Part shown: piece after piece, positions 33,175 to 42,700 of the stretch
Layout: the number at the start of each line of letters is the position of its first letter
Numbering within the stretch: the first letter of the stretch is position 1
Assembly (NCBI GenBank): GCA_964019415.1
Contig: OZ025875.1
Coordinates: forward strand, 1,316,001 to 1,380,000
Direction of reading: 5' to 3'
DNA: 64,000 nt
Source: Ianthella basta
Lineage: Eukaryota; Porifera; Demospongiae; Verongiida; Ianthellidae
Position numbers and translations under genes: made by a program
The notes under the pieces: model-generated
Database searches by the model: none
Told to the model about the DNA's origin: nothing
What the model saw: the letters and a program-made list of their open reading frames with translations, nothing else

Positions 33175-33363
33175 ATCGCTTCATGGCCTTTTGGCTAAGA
33201 TCAAGTAGAAATAACTGTTCTTAACAGTGTAACAACTGTTAGGTTTCCTTCGGGAAACAAGTTGTTCCTAAATTTTTGTGTCTTGAAGGATGTACAAAGC
33301 TTGCTTTGTCTCCTTCGCGGGTTGCCCCGGTATTGCACCCACCTCCGGGAGTGGCCCATCCCC
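33175..33363 (+). ncRNA. U2 snRNA-like gene, copy 1
   Basis: A 189-nt sequence that aligns along its length with U2 snRNA (about 188 nt). It has the 5' end and stem-loop I (ATCGCTTC, GGCCTTTTGGCTAAGATCAA), stem-loop IIa (TAACAGT/ACTGTTA), IIb with a TTCG tetraloop (GTTTCC/GGAAAC), an Sm-type site AAATTTTTGT, stem-loop III (ACAAAGC/GCTTTGT) and stem-loop IV (CCCGG-TATTGCAC-CCGGG). The branch-site recognition GUAGUA is not intact: the segment reads AAGTAGAAATAACTG. All stems are kept by compensatory changes relative to human U2, which suggests a functional RNA lineage. Alternatives are a U2-derived SINE head or a tandem pseudogene array. Confidence 0.85.
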
Positions 33364-33731
33364 TTTGGGGGACACAACAACTTAAAGGGAAAAAGTGGAA
33401 TTAATACAAAAGAAAGCTCTGTTTTTTTGTTGTGTTGGGACTCCATGTGACTGGTATCCCAAGAATACAACATCCCTAGACTTTGTTCATGTGCATGTTG
33501 CATCAACACCAGCTGCAACACAAAGGTGCATATTATTCCTACACTTTCAAATTTCTAATACAGTAGTTTGATAGTCAGGCGTCGCGTGACCCCTCCTGAC
33601 TAGTAGTTTGAATGGTATTATTGATGCAAGGCTATGTATACAATGTATAGTACAGTACATGCATATAATTAGCAAACCATAAGGTTTGTGTTTAGGACTT
33701 GTTCAAAGTGAGGGAGGAGCTACTGCTACCC

Positions 33732-33920
33732 ATCGCTTCATGGCCTCTTGGCTAAGATCAAGTAGAAATAACTGTTCTTAACAGTGTAACAACTGTTACA
33801 TTTCCTTCGGGAAACAAGTTGTTCCTAAATTTTTGTACCTTGAAGGATGTACAAAGCTTGCTTTGTCTCCTTCGCGGGTTGCCCTGGTATTGCACCCACC
33901 TCCAGGAGTGGCCCATCCCC
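33732..33920 (+). ncRNA. U2 snRNA-like gene, copy 2
   Basis: 189 nt, no indels against copy 1. It differs by a loop I change (CCTCTTGG), ACATTTCC at the base of IIb, GTACC after the Sm site, and a paired change in stem-loop IV (CCTGG with CCAGG in place of CCCGG with CCGGG). The altered branch region AAGTAGAAATAACTG is identical. Confidence 0.85.
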
Positions 33921-34289
33921 TTTGGGGGACACAACAACTTAAGAAAAAAAGTGGAATTAATACAAAAGAAAGCTCTGTTTTCTTTTGTTGTGTTGAGACT
34001 CCATGTGACTGGTATCCCAAGAATACAACATCCCTATACTTTGTTCATGTGCATGGTGCATCAACACCAGCTGCAACACAAAGGTGCATATTATTCCTAC
34101 ACTTTTAAATTTCTAATACAGTAGTTTGATAGTCAGGCGTCGCGTGACCCCTCCTGACCAGTAGTTTGAATGGTATTATCAATGCAAGGCTATGTATACA
34201 ATGTATAGTACAGTACATGCATATAATTAGCAAACCATAAGGTTTGTGTGTAAGACATGTTCAAAGTGAGGGAGGAGCTACTGCTATCC

Positions 34290-34478
34290 ATCGCTTCATG
34301 GCCTCTTGGCTAAGATCAAGTAGAAATAACTGTTCTTAACAGTGTAACAACTGTTAGGTTTCCTTCGGGAAACAAGTTGTTCCTAAATTTTTGTACCTTG
34401 AAGGATGTACAAAGCTTGCTTTGTCTCCTTTGCGGGTTGCCCCGGTATTGCACCCACCTCCGGGAGTGGCCCATCCCC
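34290..34478 (+). ncRNA. U2 snRNA-like gene, copy 3
   Basis: 189 nt. It resembles copy 1 in IIb and stem IV and copy 2 in loop I, with one extra change (CCTTTGCGGG). The branch region is identical to the other copies. Confidence 0.85.
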
Positions 34479-34807
34479 TTTGGGGGACACAACAACTTAA
34501 GGAAAAAGACATAGAATTGATACAAAAGAAAAGCCCTGGTGTTTTTTGTTGTGTTGGGAATCCATGTGACTGGTATCCCAAGAATACAATATCTCTATAC
34601 TTTGTTCATGTGCATGGTGTGTCAACACCAGTTGCAACACAACAGTGCATATTATTCCTATACTTTTAAATTTCTAATACAGTAGTTTAGATGGTATTAT
34701 TGATGCAAGGCTATGTATACAATGTACAGTATGCACGCATATAATTAGCAAACCATAAGGTTTGTGCGTAGGACATGTTCAAAGTGAGGGAGGAGCTACT
34801 TCAATCC

Positions 34808-34996
34808 ATCGCTTCATGGCCTCTTGGCTAAGATCAAGTAGAAATAACTGTTCTTAACAGTGTAACAACTGTTACGTTTCCTTCGGGAAACAAGTTGTTC
34901 CTAAATTTTTGTACCTTGAAGGATGTACAAAGCTTGCTTTGTCTCCTTCGCGGGTTGCCCCGGTATTGCACCCACCTCTGGGAGTGGCCCATCCCC
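34808..34996 (+). ncRNA. U2 snRNA-like gene, copy 4
   Basis: 189 nt. IIb begins TACGTTTCC, as in the human TACGTCC context. Stem IV has CTGGG, giving a tolerated G-U pair. Downstream, the common 3' flank is recognisable only for about 25 bp before unique DNA begins (about 35020), marking the array end. Confidence 0.85.
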
Positions 34997-35020
34997 TATG
35001 GGGGACACAAAAATTTGAAG

Positions 35021-35909
35021 AGAAAATTCATGTATTCTGTTGACCAAGCAGAAACTGTAGGAAATGTGTTTTGTGCTATGCTATCTACTTTGAGTCTGGG
35101 GAGCCATATTTCTTGGGACTCCACTTGCAGCAATTAATCCTGCATGGGTGATGTGTCAGAGTGAGCATGATAATGGCAGTGAACAAGTGGAGGCATGCAT
35201 GTGTGCCCATGTGCACGCAGCCCTAGATGTAGCGACAATTAAATCAATAGCTACAGGCCTGTTCTTTTGGGCATCTCCTGCCCCAGTCCACCCAGGTACA
35301 ACATGTAAGTCCGAAAGTGAATACAGCAGATGGGTGATATTATGAGATCTGAATACATTGTTGTGAGATCACTGTAGCGTGCAGTTCAATTGTGATCAGA
35401 TTTGAGCCATCTCACTATGATGGCACATTATATATGATATCATCTGATGTCATAGATTCATTGCTGTACATATTAGTCTGGTTTCCAGTCCACTTCCGGC
35501 TGCCATTTCGACAGCCGGAAGTGGACTGGGTACGAGACTATGTACATATAAGTTTAATTAAATACAAGCTGTTTCAATCAGCACATCTTTGCTGCTTACG
35601 AAACTGATTCAGACTGCAGTTACGTAACCATTAATGATCTATGCATGAATTGCTTCCTGCACTTTGGTGAAGATGGCAGAATATGGGCCCCTACCATGCA
35701 GATCGAAATACCAAGGCCTCCACTAGCTGCTTAATGGGTATAATTTTAATGACAGCATAACCACTGATCAAAGATTAATCAATGAATAATTGTGCAGTGT
35801 AGGGAAGGAACTACAACAACTTAGTTCCATGTACATCAAACTAACATACACTTGGCGAGAGATGATTGACCAAGCAGGCACAATAATAGGTGTGGTTTAA
35901 TATTTCTTA
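35021..35909. other. Spacer between U2-like array and FAM114A 3' end, with ETS-site hairpin
   Basis: No gene is seen. At 35485-35502 and 35512-35529 lies a perfect 18-bp inverted repeat (CCAGTCCACTTCCGGCTG and its complement) with a 9-nt loop. Weaker pairing (TAGTCT/AGACTA, TGTACATA/TATGTACA) extends the arms to about 35466-35550. Each arm contains ACTTCCGG, an ETS-type core. Confidence 0.75.
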
Positions 35910-36138
35910 TTAGGCGGACTTATGGTGGTTGATGATTCTCAGCTCCATCACTGGCGATAATAGTTGAAAGGCATCTTGGACATGAGAACAGCTGTGAGAG
36001 GTCTACAGGGGGATAGCAAAGTAGTGCAGTGATTGGAAGTGCCATATACAGTGAAATATGAATAAAGTTTTGATGGTCACTGTCCTAAGCGTTACCTCCA
36101 AGAATAGGCTTGTTACAAGTCCCTGTGCCTCTGGAGAC

Positions 36139-36210
<72 letters not shown>

Positions 36211-36688
36211 CGTTTGTGTGTCATTTTGAAGAGACAGCAAAGAAAGGTTGCTTTCGCAGTACCAACCAGTCTCAAGGTACCATAGCACACTGTACAGAAA
36301 CAATCCCTCACTTTGCTTTGAATGGCTTTGCCAAAGGCATCAGCTAGGGAAGAGAGTTCTTGTTTAACAAGACCTGACAGACTGTAGGGAGGAGTTAGTG
36401 AGAAGAGAGAGCGAGGATTAGTGAAGAAACAGTTAGGGCCCATGTATTATGTGCCGTGGAGTGCCTGAACAGAAATTTAGAACAGATGCTACAAAACACA
36501 TGTTGACTGGCAGTGGAAGTTTGAGGAGATCTTGATCCTTACCTTTTAGCTTTCTCAGCCACTTCAGTGGACGACACCTCCTTCATCTGCAATGTGAAGC
36601 AAGGTATTACACACAAGAATGCCTTCAAACAGACCCAAACATGCACACACGCTAGCATGCACAAGTAGACACGCACGCACGCACGCAT

Positions 36689-36760
<72 letters not shown>

Positions 36761-39700
36761 CAGGTATCAGTGAGAGCTCTCCTGTCTTTCTGAACAAATC
36801 GATAGTGTACGACACAACTTCAGCCATGCAACGCATGCCATGCTCAAACACATCCCCTGCCTGTGGTAATTAAAGGAGTCAGAAACAAGAAGTGGAGTAG
36901 CTGTAAGAGACATCACCAGCTGCATCCCAACAGCCCACTCTTACATCAACAATTGGTGGACTGTTCTCTTTAGTCTCATCTTTTTCTTTCTCACTGTCAG
37001 TAAGCTGTGTGTCCCCACTCCCAACTTCTGGCTTAGCCCCACTTCCATCCTTATCTTCTGGCTCCAATTCTGCGGCCACTCCTCCTCCGTCTGACTGGGC
37101 TCGATCTTGCTCTGCCCGGGCCCTCCACTGTTTCATAGACCTCACAATCTTGTCCACCCGAACTGGGAGGGTAAGGCCTTTGAACAGCTGCTGAATTTCT
37201 TCAGTCGTGTCACACTGGACTAATGAAGACAAAGTAAATTGCTGTCAAGCAATCTTTGACAACAAAACATGCCTGCCACACTGTTACAAGCACACTATAG
37301 TCTCAGCGATGTGCAAATGGTATGGCATAGATTGTACTACATAAAGGAATACACAGTTTCCACTCCCATTTCATTGATTCAGCTACATACGCATTCCCAA
37401 TCGCTTCATGGCTCTTGGCCAAGATCACGAGAGCAACAAATGGTGTGATTTATCATCTGATCCTTTGGGATCCACTCAAGATTTGATCAGATCCAGCCAA
37501 TATCAGCCTGCTCACTTTGGATCCAGTTGACTTTCAGCTAGCTCCAATCAATTTCATCAATCTAATTCATTTAATTTAATCAATCAGAGGTGACATCACC
37601 ACCTGTTCTATGCACCAACTACCCCCACCAGGAGATGCGTGAGACACCGCCACCAGAGAACATGCTTGGATGGAGTAGCCCCACATCCAGAAGAGCTGCC
37701 AAATAGCAAAGAGACACAATTCCAACTGATTGCTCCCCACTCCTGGCAGGCAAGACACTTCACAAACCTCAAGAAACTGTACACATTGACATTGAAGAAA
37801 TGCATCAGCCAGATCCTGGTAAACAAGACCTCCTGTGCCTGATCCCTATGCTGGAGATTGAGGAGCACTTTAGGCAGGCCTGTTGGGAGACCTCAACTCC
37901 AAAAGGCAACCCTACTGACTGCCACCTTCCAAGGAGCGTTACAAGGATCGGGTCTGAAGGAGCTGGCAGAGGGCATCCTGAGAGACTCGAAAGCCATCCT
38001 GGAATCCCACCTGACTGACTGGCAGAAGTTGGATGCCATCAAGCGGTTCATTGTCCCTCGAGCCGACCACTTGATCAAGACGGCCAGACCAGGAAGGAAG
38101 TGGTCCCAGCAGCTAAATGACAGCCTCCGACGGCTGATCAAGTGCTCCCCCCATCTTCCCAAATGGACCAAGTGTGCCTTTCTGCACACCAAGCAGTCTG
38201 AGGAAGGACTAGGCCTACCCCCTTTTGAGTACCGCCTTGACCTCTTCACCATCTCTGCCATGTTCAACCTCCTTTCCACCCCACAAGATTCCAGGGTACG
38301 TGAGGTTGCCAGGAACCAATTGTGTGAGGTGGTGAGTAAGAGAACCGGTTCCTCTGACCCTACTGACGAGAACCTCATGGAGTTCTTTAGACTGCCGCCT
38401 GGTTTGAGAGAGGGTGACCGAGGTGAGGTCCGCTCACTGTGGAATACTGGCCGTAAATGCCTTAAGCGTGTGGGGGCCAAGCTTCTGCTACAGGACGGCT
38501 CAGTGGCACTCACCATCGGTGATCACCCACCCATCACCTGGGAAGGAAGGAAGCGCCTCTCCCAATCCATCAATGGGGCGCTCAGTGACCTGCACAGGAG
38601 TGACCTCCTCTCAGCCCAGGATCAAGGGCGGACCTTCCACCTTGCATCTCAACACTCTGCCTGCAACCGGTGGATCCAGAGCGGGGAGCACACCAGCTTT
38701 GCCACCTGGAAGTCTGCCCACAAAGCACGCCTCAACAACCTCTTGCCCACAAGGTACTGCAGCGCATCAAGAATCCCCCACTGATGTCTGCACCAAATGC
38801 AGTACTACCATCATTACACACAAACAAGCTACCTGGAGATGATCCAGAGCTGGAGACCTATCTTCCTGCAGGGCACACTATACACACTCTATGCTGCTGT
38901 CATCACTCGCAGATTTAGTGACGGGGCCTCCACCAGCAGTTCCATATACAGACCCCAGAAGGGATTTCAGCACCTTGACGGTGCACTCAAGCATACCGTC
39001 CTCTGAAAATCCATCCAAGAGGATGGGAGAAAGAAAAATGTCTCCATTGCCTTTGTAGACCTTATTGACACCTTCGACTCTGCACCTAGAGATGCCGTTT
39101 CTTCTAAGAATGCTGCAACAGCATGGCCTTGGCGACAACGGGTAAGATTTGCCTCCACTTCTCCCGTCTACCAGGTACCAACTCCATCCCGGTGATGCTT
39201 TGGGAGGATCACTACCACTACCTTGGATGTGAGGTCAGAGAGTCTCTTGGATCGGGACTAAAAGAGCTCACAGAGAGCATCATAAGAGTCTTAAAAACTA
39301 CCTGTACTCCCGCCTGACCAACTGTTGCTTGGAATCAGCTGCGTGAGGTGGTGAGCAAGAGAACCAATCCCCTTCATCCAGTGATGAGGGCCTCAAGGAA
39401 TTCCTCAGACTACCACCAGGCATGAAGGAAGGCAATCAGGAGACAGCATCAACTTAAAGCCAGACCTGACGGTGCACTCGGAGCACTGAGATCATTGTGG
39501 ATGTCAAGGTCTGTTTCAAATCTGGCCCGCAGGCTTTCGTAGAGGCAGGACACACCAAGAAGCTAAAGTATGCTGGCCAAATAACATGCCATCAGTTTAA
39601 ATGCACAAATGACCACATCGTTCCCAGTCCCATTTCACTGATTGAGCTACAAACGCACTCCCATCCATTCCCAGTCCCATTTCACCGATTTAGCCACATA

Positions 39701-42700
39701 TGCACTCTCATCCATTCCCAGTCCCATTTCACCGATTTAGCCACATATGCACTCTCATCCATTCCCAGTCCCATTTCACCGATTGAGCTACATACGCACT
39801 CCCATCCATTCCCAGTCCCATTTCACCGATTTAGCCACATATGCACTCTTATCCATTCCCAGTCCCATTTCACTGATTTAGCTACATACGCACTCCCATC
39901 CATTCCCAGTCCCATTTCACTGATTGAGCTACATACGCACTCCCATCCATTCCCAGTCCCATTTCACCGATTTAGCTACATATGCACTCTTATCCATTCC
40001 CAGTCCCATTTCACCGATTTAGCTACATACGCACTCCCATCCATTCCCAGTCCCATTTCACCGATTGAGCTACATACGCACTCCCATCCATTCCCAGTCC
40101 CATTTCACCGATTTAGCCACATATGCACTCTTATCCATTCCCAGTCCCATTTCACCCATTTAGCTACATATGCACTCTCATCCATTCCCAGTTCCATTTA
40201 ACTGATTTAGCTACATATGCACTCTCATCCATTCCCAGTCCCATTTCACTGATTTAGCTACATATGCACTCTCATCCATTCCCAGTCCAATTTCACTGAT
40301 TTAGCTACATACGCACTCCCATCCAGTCCCAGTCCCATTTCATACTTGGGCCCATTTCCCTGCTTACATGTTGGCCCTTCGGCTAAGTCCAGATCACTCT
40401 CAAAAACTCCCCTCAGTGCAGAGAGTTGCTCCTTAAGCTCAGAACTAGCAGGATCCTCCTTGCTGGACTGCTTCAGTAGATTAACCTGCAAATGGGAGGT
40501 GAAGGGTGCGAGTAACATAGATTGCGACTATCATTCAAGTAAAGCCTTTATAAATGTGCCCAACAATAGGAACAGGTACATGCAGGGTATGTGTGTGTGT
40601 ATTGCGTGTGTGCATATGTGTATGCGTGTATATATGTTGTGTGTAAGTGTGTGTTTTCACGTGTTTGTGGTATGTTTGTGTGTCAGTGGGGCATTCACAT
40701 GCTTGAGACTAATGTACCACCATTCTTACCACCCACCCAACATCTCACCTTTGTTGCACACTCCTTTGACAGGAGCTCTAGCGCTTCTAGATGTGCCAAC
40801 CCTGACAAATTCAACAGAAGTGAATTGACACACATGAGAGATGTCATTCAAGTGTGAATGACAAAGAATGAGTACTCTTTTAAAAATCACCTTGGTATTC
40901 ATCCAAGAACAATGACAAGCTGACTTCTCCCTCCTAAAGGAAAAGCAAGGGGGACAAGTACTGTCATGCAAATCTTTAGGCGTGTAGAGTTGTACTAGAA
41001 TGGTACTTCATTTGGACAATTGAGCACATCAGGAAAGTCACTCTTTGATTAACAATTCAATTCATCGCTACAATCACTCACCAAGGCTTCATCAGGCATA
41101 CAAATTACATAACATAAAGCACAATTGTATGAGCACCTGACGAAGCCCGTATTGGGCAAAATGTAGCATTGAATTGAATCGTCAGTCAAAAAGAGACTTT
41201 GCAGGAGTGCTCAATCATCCAAAGGAAGCAGTCTTGTAAAGACATCTGTCATTTTGTGGAGGCGGAGTTGAAACAATAAGGCAGGCAGCTATGTGAGACT
41301 GCAAAGGAAATATCCGTCTATTGACACATCGCATTGCCACAGCAACCATGCCCCACCTCTTCACACTTGTATCTGGCCACATTCTCTGCCTTCTCCTTTG
41401 CTTCCCTCAACATCTGAAGCCACAAGACACGCACAAAGGGAACCAAATAGGCAATTTGTACATACATTGAATGACTGCAGTGCAATACATCCCATATACC
41501 ATAGCTTTGTTCAGACAAGACAGAACGTGTCCAGTGTCGCATAGCAACATCAAATATTCAGGCAGCTATGTGAGACTACAAAGGAAGTATTCGTCTATTG
41601 ACAGATACTTCCTTTGCCATGCCAATGCACGTGGGAACCAATGATATGTGTAACAGAGACTTGTCACGTCTGTTTGTCTACTGCGATAAGACATGTTGCC
41701 TGTGCACCTGAGACAGTGTTGGATGCTCCTTGACGAACATCTCTCTTTTCTTCTTGAGTCCTGGGTCTCCTTCAGCAAGGATGTCCATGGTCTTCCTCCC
41801 TACAGACTCCAGGGCATCCATCCCCGTGGACACAAGGCCTTTGCTCTGCAGAGGAAGATGAAGTGAGGAGAGGGGAGAGAGAGAGAGAGAGGGAGAGGGA
41901 AGAAAGGGAATGAGAGAGAGGGTTGGTAGGGAGGGAGAGGGGGAAGGGAGGGAGGAAGAGGGAGGAAAAGGGAGGGAGGGAGAGGGAGGGAAAGGAGGGA
42001 AAGGGAGAGGGAAGGAGAGGTGAGAGGGCTGTAGTAGGGACCATTGCAAACAAGGACAGGATGTAATTAATGATATTCATTGCTTATAGAACACTCACAG
42101 CTTCTGCAATGGACCCCACTCCCCACTCCAGCCCGCTCCAGAAGCTTCCCTCATTGCCTTCTGAGGTAGAGGAGGCTGTCCGCAGGCCTTCCTTTGAAGA
42201 CTCGCCTACAGCTTGTCCTTCATCGCCATGGTGAGGCTCCTCGGTAACGACTGGAGCATGAGGTGGGGAAAGCACACACAATAAAAATGTCATTTCTAAA
42301 GTTGCAGTGGTTGGGCTAGTCTCTCAAAGTGGCCACGAGACCCACTCTGATCATCTCACTCCAGAAATGTTTGCAAATGTATTCAGTGAATGGATCGCAT
42401 GCCAGAATTTCTTTCCGATTTCGAAAAAGTATATTGATCATATACATGAATGCTATGCATATAGAGGACAATCAATCATTTTTAGTGAAGGTCACAAACT
42501 CAACTCTGGTACCCTGTACTGCTTACAGACCAGGAGTATAAAGGAGCCTCTGAAGAGAGAGACTGCCATTACCTGTGGTCCCTGTCTGTTCTCCCTCGGG
42601 CTTGGCCTCTCTGCCCTGGCCAGGATCTTCACTCATCCCCCGCCCACGGCCACTGTCTTGAGAGGTAGGTCCCTCGCTGTCTGTGAGACCCAGACCCTCT

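Larger units (their letters stand above)
33146..35020 (+). repeat. Tandem array of U2-like units (518-558 bp)
   Basis: Units start at 33175, 33732, 34290 and 34808. Spacers of copies 1-3 share a long common sequence (GGGGGACACAACAACTTAA, a TTTTGTTGTGTTG block, CATGTGACTGGTATCCCAAG, GCAACACAA-GTGCATATTATT, ATAATTAGCAAACCATAAGG). In units 1 and 2 the spacer includes TAGTCAGGCGTCGCGTGACC, which unit 3 lacks, accounting for its shorter length. Immediately upstream of every copy, a TCAAAG-GAG-purine element begins exactly 29 nt before the RNA start. Confidence 0.92.

Noticed and set aside
33175..34996. Spliced-leader RNA array interpretation
   Set aside because: The RNA is 189 nt with stem-loops III and IV of U2 after the Sm site. 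Spliced-leader RNAs are shorter and lack these, so U2 kinship is the better explanation.
33175..34996. CRISPR or bacterial-type repeat array
   Set aside because: The window is eukaryotic, and the units are long gene-plus-spacer tandem duplicates, not short direct repeats with unique spacers.
39497..40201. 234-aa open frame with repeated SPISLIELHTHSHPFPVPFH
   Set aside because: It is translation of the 47-bp minisatellite; length and repetition come from the DNA repeat, not a protein gene.
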